Part shown: positions 1-11,100 of the stretch, one piece after another
Layout of the letters: each line of letters opens with the position of its first letter
How positions within the stretch are numbered: the first letter of the stretch is position 1
Assembly: GCA_025618425.1 (NCBI GenBank)
Contig: CM046832.1
Location: 59,770,087 to 59,834,086, forward strand
Direction of reading: 5' to 3'
Source: Heliocidaris tuberculata
Lineage: Eukaryota; Echinodermata; Echinoidea; Camarodonta; Echinometridae
DNA: 64,000 nucleotides
The notes under the pieces: model-generated
Told to the model about the DNA's origin: nothing
What the model saw: only the letters and a program-made list of their open reading frames with translations
Databases searched by the model: none
Position numbers and translations under genes: made by a program

Positions 1-684
1 GGCAATGTATCATTGTACACACAATGCGGTATTTGACCCCTCTGTTCAACGGACAATTTATGAAAAAGGGAAATTAATCAATAGTCTAAGGAGTGAATAA
101 TCATTATCAATATATTTTCTTCAAGATCAGTGAACACTTTTGCCCAAATATACAGCTCTTGTTTTGTTTTTTAAACTTTTCTTTGAACAATGTTCTCATC
201 CATCTGAGCTTGCCGAACGATAGTTTTGCATTGGTCTTAAACGCGTACACAGCCGTTTTATGCGTCTGTGCAATGTACTACACATCTTTAGTACGGCAAC
301 TATGTTCCCCCTCGTACTAAGCGACTGGTGAACACTTTTGTTTGGTTTGTTTTTACTCTCGCCTCTTTTTACTTCGCTTTACATGTACTACATGTACGGT
401 AGTACTGACTTAGATTTTTGGCTGAATTCTTTGAGTAACTTAGAGAGATGGATAGTTGATTGCGAGTCCGATTTGGAGGACTTTTTTGAGCCAGATACGA
501 ACTCTGATTTATCAGATGATTTATAAATCCCGAAAGAGAAGAAGCTCAAGTGCAGTGGCAAGGGGAATTCGACCATTATGTTTGAACCCCTCGCAGAAGA
601 CGTGCCAGGGCATGGTGAAGGGGTCGCGGGGGAAGGGGCCGCGGGGGAAGGGGCTGCGGGTGAAGCTGCTGCAGCTGCTGGAGA
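1..684. other. Gene-poor left edge, no gene recognised
   Basis: No gene of known family was recognised here. A 62-codon plus-strand frame at 338-526 ends in an acidic stretch (residues such as ESDLEDFFEPDTNSDLSDDL) that resembles disordered protein, but it has no partner exon and may be chance. A GC-rich block at 600-665 repeats a GCGGGGGAAGGGGCC-like motif about three times. It lies directly downstream, on the minus strand, of the THAP relic at 685-864. Confidence 0.4.
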
Positions 685-864
685 AGAAAAGTGATCACTG
701 CAAACTGTACTCCACTCGCTTGGCCCTTGCCACTCTGCCCGCGTGAGCATACCTTTGCGACCCACAATTTCCGTAGATTTTCAACTTTAGGAAAATGATG
801 TACGTAGGCTTACATCATCTTTAGGGGTCTTGCTACAGCCCGCAACTATACACCGATTTGGCAT
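685..864 (-). pseudogene. Broken THAP-domain zinc finger (first-exon relic)
   Basis: Read on the minus strand from an ATG at 864-862, the frame starts MPNRCIVAGCSKTPKDDVSL, which is the usual start of a THAP (C2CH) DNA-binding domain with its C-x4-C pair. About 20 codons on, the frame must shift to continue as HFPKVENLRKLWVAKV, and then shift back to read TRAEWQGPSEWSTVCSDHF, which holds the conserved W and the C-x2-H ligands. The unshifted frame has a TAA in the middle. The two shifts compensate, so the ends share a frame. After CSDHF the sequence becomes Ala/Pro-rich and no AVPTIF-like end is seen. This is a decayed THAP exon. THAP domains occur in host genes and in P, Kolobok and related transposases, and the fragment is too short to choose between them. 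Confidence 0.6.
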
Positions 865-1618
865 TATTGATGAAATTGTGTTCCAAAATCAAAGTTATTG
901 TGAGGAATTAAACACACGAAAATATGCGATGCAAATGGTCGATGCGGTGAATGTCATGCTCGGCACCGGGCTGGGCCTGCCGGGGCCTGCGGGCACGCAC
1001 AGTATATAGGTTGGTGGAATATTTTCCCTTACTTCTCGTACGTCACAGATCACGTGATCATGATGTCGCTCGATGGGGTTTTTTAGGGGCGGGGCTTATG
1101 ACTGTGTAAATCAGCAAAAATGTACTTTTCAAATGATTATGAAATACGACTGAATGCATAAAAAAGTGTATGATAGATATTTTTGGGCTCCTGATGACTC
1201 CTTCCTACGAAAAATGGGCAATTAATTTTCTATTTTAGTCACCCTTTTAAAAAAATATTTCCTTGTATAGGGCATCATCCACAAGAAGTGGCTGTCTTTT
1301 GGAAGCCCATACAAGCTCCTGGCCAAAAGCCAGGTTATATAGATAGACAAAAGAAATGAAGTGAAATTGAAAGTAAACCTACAAATGTTTTATTGCTGAA
1401 AGTGGCTATGAGTAACTGGTATAATGAAGCCAAAATGACCACAATATCCTCCAAACGTTGACTTAGCAATTGTTTGAGTCATAAATTACAAAACTACATG
1501 TAGATCACATGCTTCTTGTCCTTTGTCCTTGACAAACAGAATACCTTTTCCCTTTGTCTTGAAAAAGGAACTTGGCAGAAAAAAATAACCTTGCGGTACC
1601 AAGTCAGTGAGAAGTACG
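865..1618. other. Non-coding stretch, nothing recognised
   Basis: AT-rich sequence with many stop codons in all frames. A GC-rich patch near 960-1000 has no recognisable structure. No gene, RNA or repeat family was identified. Confidence 0.5.
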
Positions 1619-2262
1619 CAGGGTTTGCGCTTAACTTTTTTTAAAACTAGCCAGACAGACTAGTTAGCTCTAATTTTGGGTAGGCCGCTAGAATTTTGAC
1701 TAGCCACCATGAAAATTGACTAGTCCGCCAGCCTCATTTTTTTTAAAGCATAACTGTTTACTAAGATGGAATCTATCCAGTTGGCAATAAACATTCTTTT
1801 CTCTGCTGCTCTGACCCCCCCCCCCAAAAAAAAGAAAAATAATATGGCACAAACCTCCTATAAGGGTTATCCTTTTGGCTGAATTGATGCCCTCTCGGTA
1901 ATTTATTTTGAATATTGTACTGATATCTTTCTTGTATTGTTTTGTAAATTATCTCGTTTAATGTAAATCATATTTTATACTGACTCTTTGAGTAAAATAA
2001 AAGGAAATGCTGTTACCTTATTATCCCCTGAGTGACGGTTCAGATTATGTAATGTTGCACTTTGATCAGGAATATGGTGAATACACGAGTGTTATTTTAC
2101 TACACAACACCATTTCACACTTCAATCATAGCGAATTAATACCAAGTCAACGGACTGGCATTTGAATTTACCCTGATATTCAACAATTCAACTGCCATCA
2201 TGACATTTATTAATGAATCTTCATGTAGCACTGCAGCCTCTGCCACTATATTAACATATAAC

Positions 2263-2320
2263 TGTGTAACTGTTACATGATCTCTTACTTTATAGTACGA
2301 GATCATGTAACAGTTACACA
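2263..2320. repeat. 22-bp perfect hairpin
   Basis: The 22 bases at 2263-2284 (starting TGTGTAACTGTT) are the exact reverse complement of 2299-2320, around a 14-base spacer. Further out, TCTGCCA near 2239 pairs with TGGCAGA near 2322, so the structure may be an older fold-back with an insertion in one arm. Confidence 0.85.
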
Positions 2321-2689
2321 CTGGCAGATGTCTATTTATAATATTTTTTTTTATCTGCCGACAGAATTTACACAACTGGGTAAATCATCACTCAGTAAGA
2401 AGAAATCCTACCAAAATTATTTTGGTTTCATTCACAGATGAAACACAGAATCCGTAATTAATGTTTAAGTTCAGTCAGAATATCAATGTATAATGCATCC
2501 AGTTTTGTTATGATTTGATAGAAAGAAAAAAAACAACTAAAAACTAACGGGTTTTAGAATGATTAGGGGAATAAAATGTCATAAAAAACATGAAAGAGAT
2601 CGTGAAGGATCAGTAAAATATTTTGACAAAGAAAAAGACGCAAGCAAAGTCACGATGTAGTCCACTAGCACGACTAGGGGGCGAATACA

Positions 2690-3410
2690 GTCTGTGCTTC
2701 GTGCAAGCACAGGTACAAATATACTGAACGAGATTGGATCAAACTAAGCTTTAAAACAACAAAAATACCCCTAAAAAACATAATTGCTTTACGGTAAGTA
2801 AAGCAATTATTTGCTTTTGAAAATTATACTATTGTTACCCGAAACAACTCCCAGAAAAAATGACTTTCAAGGAGTTTTGACATAAAGACGTACTCCGGAA
2901 CGGAAAGCCAATACGAGAAATTATGTGTTTGACAGCAGAAGGCAAACTCATGAATATTCAACAAGCAATCCTGAGTATTTCGGTGATGATGGTATTTATT
3001 ATTCATGAGTCTGTACCGCGAAGTTTGAATTTTTATTGCTCCCCAAATACAGGATGTGCTTTTGTGCAGGCACAGGTACAAATATACTGAACGAGATTGG
3101 ATCAAACTAAGCTTTAAAACAACAAAAATACACTTTAAAAAAAAATTAAGGTAAAGCAATTCCTTGCTCTTGAAAATCATACTATTGTTACCCAAAACAA
3201 CTCCCAGAAATAATGACTTTCGAGGAGTTTCGACATAAAGACGTACTCCGGAACGGAAAGCCAATAATATGAGAAACTATAATGTTTTTGACAGCAGAGG
3301 GCAAACTCATGAATATTCAACAAGCAGCCCTGTGTATCTAGGTGACGAAGGTATTTATTATTCATGAGTCTGTACCGCAAAGTTTGAATTTTCCTTGCGC
3401 CCCACATTTT
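2690..3410 (+). repeat. Direct tandem duplication, period about 361 bp
   Basis: Two adjacent head-to-tail copies run from about 2690-3050 and 3051-3410. Both begin near TGTGCTT..GTGCA.GCACAGG and share long words such as ACTGAACGAGATTGGATC and GACGTACTCCGGAACGG. They differ by scattered substitutions and small indels. Minus-strand frames over both copies give similar peptides, but nothing supports coding. Confidence 0.85.
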
Positions 3411-4449
3411 TCGAGCGATGAAAAAAATCTCGTTGTCGTTCGAAAAAATATAATTCTATTTTCCTATTAATCAGAATTTTCAAATCAATTTAATACAATG
3501 TGATACTTATTTTTGAATCGTGATGGTCAGTGACTGGGTGGGTAACCGTTTCTAGTTGTGCTATATTTTAGGTGACTGGAAATGTACTGTTTTGGGTGGT
3601 GATGTTATATAGGCATATTGACAGCTGACGATAATCAAATAACCCATTACGCCATATCGTGCAGCCCTAGTATGCACGATATCGTATTTTGTCCAAAAAA
3701 AAAAGGGGGGGGGGGACGTAAACATACCAGTGTGCCCTTCCTCGTTGTAAACACATCTGACACATGTACGTGCAAACACACACAATAGCTACATCTAGGT
3801 ACCTCTCTCGTGCTACATTGTAGCTAGCTCTCGTGCTCACTTCTACAGCTTGGCAAGCTGAAATATCAGTGGTGTGAGTCGATAGTGAACGCATGCTTGC
3901 GCGGATTTTATAGACTTTAAGATGAAACAAATCTGACATATTTATACTTTACATGTAGAGCATATTATCAATCACTGATTATTAATTGTTTGAATTCGAA
4001 TCATTGTCGGGTGTGTCGACAATGAGCATCGCTTTGTGCGACACTAGAGTGATATTTTGGCTAGCCACAGGGACTAGAAACTTCAGATTTTGGCTAGTCC
4101 GCCGTGATTTTTACTAGCCCTTGGCTAGCGGGCTAGCGGTAATGTCGAACCCTGTGTACATGCAGGTTCTGTATCTTTCTTGACCCTTTGGATGCACTTT
4201 GATTTCGGTATAACACAAATTATCCATTAGACTCCAGCCCAAGTTTTCTAGGGTTTACTATTCAAAGGGTTAATCATTCTTGAAAAGGATAATGCTTAAT
4301 ATTCCAGCTGAGTGGCAGTCACTATTCCCCTCTGTGCTTATAGGTCAGACTAGAAAGAAAAGTGTAAAAATATCTCAAAAACTGCCAATGTAACTCATAC
4401 ATTAATTGCCCCCCCCCCCAACAAAAAGGAATGTGATGTACATGTATAC

Positions 4450-5450
4450 TATACAGTGCGTCCCCCAAAAAAGTTAACAGTCAGAAAAAGTCTCCCCAAA
4501 TAAATATTTCAAAATGTTTGAAGCAAAATTTTATACCTGTGGATAGCTTAGGATCTCTTCTATCAAATGACACCAAAATATGTAGCAATATTTCATGCTC
4601 CAGTGAGCAAAGACCACTTTTGTGAAAAGGTACAAAATCCAGACTTGACAAGAATTTGTATTTCTTCAGGCTGGTATCAGCAATGTCAAGTGTCATGAAA
4701 AGGCTTATAAACATTCATATTTGATCAATAATAGACAATTCATCAAAGAAGAGGTTCTGTTCTCTGTATGTCCTTACGTATCTCATCAATATTTTCATGT
4801 TTCAGTGAGCAATTACCTGCTTTACTGAGTGTTTCAAAATATTAGTTTTGGCAAGGTTATAATTCAAACTGGTTTTCTCAGTCAACCATAAAGTTTTGAT
4901 GGGATATGTCAAGACATACAGAAAACAAAGCCTATTCTTACATAAATTGCCTTTTAATGATCAGAATATGAAAGTTTCTAAGCCTTTTCAAAACTCTAAA
5001 CTTTGCTGATACCAGACAGAACTAATACAAAGTTTTGTCAACCACAGATTTTGCACCATTTCACAATAATGGCTTTTGCTCACTCAAGCGTAACATATCG
5101 TTAGATGTTTTGGTATCATTTGATAGGAGAGACCCTAAGCTATCCATGGGTATGAAAATTTCATGAACCTATTTTGAAATGTTCATTTGGGGAGACTTTT
5201 TCCAAATGTCAATTGTTTACGGTTCTCAAATTTGTTAACACTAGTCAGCACAAAATACCAATTCTTGTCAAGTCTGGATTTTGTACCCTTTCGCAAAAGT
5301 CGCTTTTGCTCACTCGAGCTCAAAATATTGCCACATATTTGGGTGTCATTTGATAGAAGAGACCCTAATCTATCCACGGGTATGAAAATTTCCTACAAAT
5401 ATTTTGAAATATTTATTTTGGGAGACTTTTTCCAGCTGTTAACTGTATAA
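4450..5450. mobile_element. Inverted-repeat DNA element, right end incomplete
   Basis: The sequence at 4450-4715 (starting ATACAGTGCGTCCCCC) recurs inverted at about 5230-5450, which ends TTAACTGTAT. A partial third copy lies at about 5085-5215. The outer end is intact on the left; about 17 bases of it are missing on the right. The CAGTGCGTCCC start is of a kind seen in Tc1/mariner-related elements. Each arm holds an open frame for a similar short peptide (LSSLDFVPF.KS), but these are mirror images of one repeat and no transposase is visible. Confidence 0.55.
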
Positions 5451-6179
5451 GCATTAGTTGTCCATGCAGTGCACTCTGCACGATTTATAAAACATATACA
5501 TCAACAGACCTCTACATGACGATGGGGAATGGACATGGATGTGACACGCTGCGAGCAAGTGTTCATGAATGTCGCAACTTTAGAGACTTAGGGTTAATTT
5601 TGATACCACTGTCACACTGCCAAACTTACTCCAAAACAACCTATAAGTAGGTCTCAAGACTAGCAGGTTCGTGGGACACAATGGTTATTCCGGACCCCCA
5701 AATCAAAACATTTTAATGTAAGGCGCAATGATTACAGACCCTAAAATATCAATCTGGACCCCCTACAAAAAATTCAGTGTGGAGAGCTGCTATAAGGAAC
5801 AAAAATCTTGGCCATTTGGGTAATGTAATTTATTGTTCGGTCTTCGGTGTGACTGAGGTATAATGAGAGTTGTGGAAAACATCAACGACTCGACTGACTG
5901 GACCCATACCAGAATTTTGCTGTTTCAACTGGAATATCTGGATCAGACCAGAACTGAAGACAAAAACCAAAAATTGATGATAAAGTACTAAGCAAAAGTG
6001 AAAATCTGCCTGTTGTATTATAAGGTGGTAAAGATTAAAGCTCATAATTATGCAGTTTTGGTAGCAAAAAGGAAATGGGAAAGAAACTTGTCAAATATGT
6101 TGTTTTCCTTGTATCAAAAGATATTTGTACATATTCCATCAATGATTTCTGGTGAAGTTTACCATAAATATATATGTAA
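5451..6179. other. Non-coding stretch, nothing recognised
   Basis: Unique-looking AT-rich sequence. No coding frame of recognisable family, no RNA gene and no repeat pair was found. Confidence 0.5.
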
Positions 6180-6545
6180 GTAACGCTAGATCACGGCAAT
6201 ATACTGCCCTACGCTAGGAACTTTCCACCCCGACGGTTCCCTGCACAACAATCTTGAGGCTTCGCACGGAGATAGCATGTGTGTCAACTGTGTGTAGGTT
6301 ATGAATGCGTGTATGGTGTACAGTACATGTATAGTTCATGCTGAAGTTGTTGGGAATTTATATCCCTGACCCGGCACCTAAATTATTTTTTGCATCTCAT
6401 TTGTTTAATATCCCACTTAAGGACGTGAAATCTTCACAGCATATTTGTATTGCTATAATCCTGAGCTATTTATCAACAAAAATCCAATAAATCTGACAAA
6501 AAGTTTTGAAGGGCTTACCAAAACTACACATTATCTTTAAGATGA
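6180..6545 (+). repeat. Diverged copy of the 45.0 / 51.0-kb repeat
   Basis: Blocks such as CC.ACGCTA..A, CGGTTCCC..CACAA, GCTTCGCAC, CTTCACAGCAT and GGGCTTACCAAAACTA occur in the same order at 45064-45412, and inverted at 50993-51403. This copy is much more diverged. All three end in a CTTTAA (TTAA) boundary. Confidence 0.6.
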
Positions 6546-7385
6546 TAGAGAATCGCATGCTGTTTTTCATCCGTGGAAGACAACTTGAACCATCAGAGGT
6601 TCGAGTGAGCATGCTTGAAATTTTCAGTCTTAAAGGCCAAGTCCACACGAGCACTAACAGTTGCTCAACAAAGAGAAAAATCTAAGATACTCTTAACCCT
6701 TTCAGGACAGGAATTATTTCAGGGCTAAATTGATCACATTCTGTTCTTCAAATTGGCAACAATAATATTTTTCTTTTAGTACTACAAGATTGTGATAAGG
6801 GGTAATGTCTTTGAAAACAATATACATGGTTAAAAGAATTGGCGAAAAGTTGAAAAAGTTGCCAATTTTGATAAAAAACAAGAATTTTGAACCTCTCAAT
6901 GTGTTGCCAATTTAAGGATTTTAACTCTTATTCTCCTTTTTAAAATTCCTGGGATCAAACGCAATATTGTCTTGTAACAAAAATGGACACAGTGTGTGCA
7001 GAAATTTTTGCTCTTTCTACTCATGTATCTAGTATATTTTTCAGGGCTCTGAATCAAAAGTTATTGAGCCCAACCACAAAATGTGGTCAATTGTCTCGAA
7101 AGGGTTAAATACCTTTGTTTTTTATGAATTTTTGAAAGTTTCTTTAATTATGAGGTTTATAATCCCGAGCGAGCCTGTTCAATCCCACAGTGCAATGGGC
7201 CGTGATTTTCTGTGACGCAAGACACTCATATTGATTTTCTTTTGACGGCCCCGCGGCTTGTGTACATGCCCAACCACCTACCGAGTCTACGGGTTACGAA
7301 TGGGGTTACTTACTGCACATACCGGTAGACCTACAGACGGTACAGAATGTAAACCATAACATTTTGTGGAAAACAATTGGCTTAC
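6546..7385. other. Non-coding stretch, nothing recognised
   Basis: AT-rich sequence with no supported gene. It lies just beyond the splice donor of the THAP relic (minus strand), where an intron of that old gene would have run. No further exon was found. Confidence 0.45.
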
Positions 7386-7743
7386 CTTTTGTCGTTCAGA
7401 TTCCTGCTTCCGTCTTTTTGTAGACTGTCTTTCTGGTGTTGGTTGGGGCCGGTGAATAAACAAAGTCGGTACTGCATCTGGCTTGAGCATTTCCTTTTGG
7501 GAGGATATCTCATCACCTTTGCACAAATATCATCTTGGAAGCAGTGAGGCTCAAAGTGGTCCTTACACGCCACCCGACTTTGAACCCATTTGTACGTTTT
7601 CACGTTGAATTTGTCCGTTCCGATATTATTAAGCCATTTAGCACATCTTTCACCATCCGTTTGGGGGTTGGAATGGCAAAAAAATTATGGTTAGGCACCT
7701 CACCCTGCTTTTTTGAGCGGCCATAAGCCTGACACATCGGCAT
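7386..7743 (-). pseudogene. Broken THAP-domain exon ending at a splice donor
   Basis: Read on the minus strand from an ATG at 7743-7741, three frames joined by two shifts give a whole THAP domain. The first is MPMCQAYGRSKKQGEVPNHN with FFAIPTPKRMVK. The second is RCAKWLNNIGTDKFNVKTYK with WVQSRVACKDHFEPHCF. The third is KGDEISSQKEMLKPDAVPTL with F. The C-x2-H pair (CKDH) and the terminal AVPTLF motif are intact. The second cysteine of the first pair is an arginine (CQAYGR), which should break zinc binding. The frame ends ERQK at a good donor (GTAAGC on the minus strand, 7385 downward), so this was a real first exon. Two indels and a lost ligand within 360 bp point to a pseudogene. Confidence 0.7.
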
Positions 7744-8073
7744 GTTGAAGTTTTTCAAGGCACCTGCATTGCACTAACATGTATACTGGCTTGCACCAGC
7801 GAGATGGTCATGCACAGTAAACCAAAAACAATGTGAGTGCTGTACGTCACACGTTCACCTGATTAAATTGAATTTGTGCAGTAAATATGATTGTTTCGCT
7901 TCAAAATTACCAAAATGAAAAAAATCATTATGGAGCAACCGTTGGGAGTTCAGACATGACTCTTTTTTTGTTTTAACCTATGATTTATGTAGAAAATAAT
8001 TTTTTTTGATTCTTAGTTGCGTCGTCAATTATATTTTGTCTTGTCTTTGTAATGTTTTCTTGCTTGAAGAGAG
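7744..8073 (+). promoter_or_regulatory. Upstream region of the progranulin gene
   Basis: This region precedes the progranulin start codon. No convincing TATA box or initiator was identified. A possible 3' splice site (ATTCTTAG, about 8012-8019) precedes the start, so the 5' untranslated region may be spliced. The transcription start cannot be placed. Confidence 0.3.
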
Positions 8074-8160
8074 ATGAAGCTGGTGGTTATTCTTGTGGTT
8101 TCCCTGGTGTCGTTGGCATCTGGAGGACCCCTGAAGGCATCAAAAGTTCACACATCTTTG
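8074..8160 (+). CDS. GRN: Progranulin exon 1: signal peptide
   Basis: Starts ATGAAGCTGG and encodes 29 residues, with a short basic start, a Leu/Val/Ser core and a likely cleavage after SLASG. The donor is GTAAGT at 8161 (phase 0). The start has A at -3 (gagATG). This is the only frame that gives a secreted protein joined to exon 2. Confidence 0.88.
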
Positions 8161-11100
8161 GTAAGTAAAAATTAAAAGTAACATCATGGCAAGCAGAACA
8201 ATGATGAAGGAATGCAGTATTAAGAAAGGAATTTTTGCTCTTTAAAAAAAAAACAATTGTTTAATATATTAAGAGAAATCAATGCCCTCCACCTTTCTGT
8301 TGTTGCTCTGATGTTTAAATGAGTTTAATCATTGATCAATTGAATTTTAAAAATTTCAAAAAAATTAAATAAATATATTTTTAGTATTCTTTAGCTACAG
8401 AAGGAAAAATCATTTTTAGCAGACTCCATTTTTTTTTTAAATCGCAGAGTTGGGGGTATGCCTTATACACAGTATTTTAGGGTAATAACTGTGTGTATCA
8501 ATTAATTTGAAAGATTTGTAAGTTTTCCATGTGTGAAGATGATGTTTGGTTATAAACTTTTTTTTTTCATAGTTTACATGAATATGACAGGGCTTTTTCA
8601 TTGAACTAATTAATGTACGTATCATGAGTGCAAATTTGTAGGCTAAATGTACATAATTCTGACTGTGTAGCCTTCATAGTACTGTGAATGTGTAGCCTTC
8701 ATAATAATGATAATGCCAAAGGTTTTTAAATTGTCTATTAAAGGGAAATCCAACCTTAACGGCAAGTTGCTCTGAAAAAAAAACCCTAAAAATTTGAGAA
8801 GCAGATTGGTTAAAGTTTGAACTAAAAGAGTCAAGCAGTTTGAAAGTTACAAATATTTAAATGTTGTAATCACTATACAAATTGGCCGAATGAATCTGTA
8901 CTTTCATTGTCATGTGGAGGTGGATAAATTTCCCATTTGTTCCAACACTAAAAATGACTAAAATGTAAATTTTCAAAATTTATTGCTTAGTAGGATTTTT
9001 TTCCTTTCGATGACCTACATGTATGACAATACATGTATGTTATCTACAAATATATTTTTAGTACTGCTCCGAGGGAAAAGGCACTGTGGAGGAAAGTGGA
9101 AATTTACGACAATTTTGTGTATGACAAATAGGAGAGTTGACAGTGAATACGTTGCAATCAACAGACACATTGCAAATTTCACATAGATTTAGCGATCTCT
9201 TTTTTCAAACATTCATAAATTTCTTGTCCGATTTCTTTCAAACCTTCACCATCCGGGTTCTTTTATTTTCTGCTTTCACACAAATAAACCTATTTCAAAG
9301 GTGGGATTGCTCTTTAAAATTTTGGCTGCATTCTATCTTTTTGTCCTAGGTTGAAGAACTTACCAAAGAAAATGTTTGCAAAGATGGAAAGATTTGCGGT
9401 TCTACCTCAACTTGTTGTAATGGCTTGAATGATGAATCAGGATGTTGCGCATACCCTAATGCAGTGTGCTGTTCTGATGGTCGTCACTGTTGTCCTGCAG
9501 GCTATGAATGTGATGTCACTAGTAACAGCTGCATGAAAGAAAATGATGTGATGAAGTTGATGGCAGATCTAACTAGTAGTGTATCTGTTGTTATATGTCC
9601 AGGTGGGATGGCTGAATGCCCAGATGGTAACACATGTTGCAAGCTTCCTACTGGTCAGTATGGTTGCTGTCCTCTACCAAATGCAGTATGTTGTAGCGAT
9701 GGGTTACACTGCTGCCCATCAGGATATACTTGTGATGTATCTGCAGGAACCTGTACACAAGGAAATGATATTGTCTCTTGGTATGAAAAGTCATCTGCCA
9801 CTCCGGTACATTTAGAGAGTGTTGTATGTCCAGGAGGCACTGCAGAATGCCCAGATGGTAACACTTGTTGCAAACTTCCTTCCGGTCAGTATGGTTGCTG
9901 TCCTCTACCAAATGCAGTATGTTGTAGTGATGGTTTACATTGCTGTCCATCAGGATATACTTGTGATGTATCTGCAGGAACCTGTACACAAGGAAATGAT
10001 ATTGTCTCTTGGCATGAAAAGTCATCTGCCACACTTGTGAATTTGGAGAATGTCGTCTGTCCAGGAGGCACTGCAGAATGCCCAGATGGTAACACATGTT
10101 GCAAACTTCCATCTGGTGAATATGGTTGTTGTCCTCTACCAAATGCAGTGTGTTGTAGTGATGGTTTTCATTGCTGTCCATCAGGATATACTTGTGATGT
10201 ATCTGCAGGAACCTGTACCCAAGGAAATGATATTGTCTCTTGGTATGAAAAGTCATCTGCCGCTCCTGTACATTTAGAGAGTGTTGTATGTCCAGGAGGC
10301 ACTGCAGAATGCCCAGATGGTAACACTTGTTGCAAACTTCCTTCTGGTCAGTATGGTTGCTGTCCTCTACCAAATGCAGTATGTTGTAGTGATGGTTTAC
10401 ATTGCTGTCCATCAGGATATACTTGCGATGTATCATCCGGCACATGCACAAGGGGTAGCAACGTCATGAAGTGGTTTGAAAAATCATCTGCCACACCTGT
10501 GAATTTGGAGAATGTTGTCTGTCCAGGGGGCACTGCAGAATGCCCAGATGGGAACACTTGTTGCAGACTTCCTTCTGGTCAGTATGGTTGCTGTCCTCTA
10601 CCAAATGCAGTATGCTGTAGTGATGGTTTACATTGTTGTCCATCAGGATATACTTGTGATGTATCTGCAGGAACCTGTACACAAGGAAATGATATTGTCT
10701 CTTGGCATGAAAAGTCATCTGCCACTCCTGTACGTTTAGAGAGTGTTGTATGTCCAGGAGGCACTGCAGAATGCCCAGATGGTAACACTTGTTGCAGACT
10801 TCCTTCTGGTCAGTATGGTTGCTGTCCTCTACTAAATGCAGTATGTTGTAGTGATGGTTTACACTGTTGTCCATCAGGATATACTTGTGATGTATCTGCA
10901 GGAACCTGTACACAAGGAAATGATAATGTCTCTTGGTATGAGAAGTCATCTGCCACTCCTTTGAAGTTAGAGAATGTTGTATGTCCAGGTGGCACTTCAC
11001 AATGCCCAGATGGTAACACTTGTTGCAAGCTTCCTTCTGGTCAGTATGGTTGCTGTCCTCTGCCAAATGCAGTATGTTGTAGCGATGGTTTACATTGCTG

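Larger units (their letters stand above)
1619..4154. mobile_element. Probable non-autonomous hAT-like element
   Basis: The left end reads CAGGGTTTGCGCTTA. The reverse complement of the right end reads CAGGGTTCGACATTA, matching at 11 of 15 positions; CAGGG-type ends are common in hAT elements. Both subterminal regions (about 1645-1730 and 4045-4140) are crowded with CTAG-containing words such as GACTAGCC and GACTAGTCCGCC in opposite orientations, as expected of transposase-binding repeats. No transposase frame is visible inside, so it would be non-autonomous. A clean 8-bp target duplication was not found (gaagtacg versus tgtacatg), which weakens the call. A chance pair of ends from two separate copies is the alternative. 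Confidence 0.45.

Noticed and set aside
338..526. 62-codon acidic frame near the left edge
   Set aside because: No partner exon, no family resemblance and a non-ATG start; kept only as a note in the region entry.
1611..4162. 8-bp target duplication for the hAT-like element
   Set aside because: The flanks gaagtacg and tgtacatg do not match well enough to claim one.
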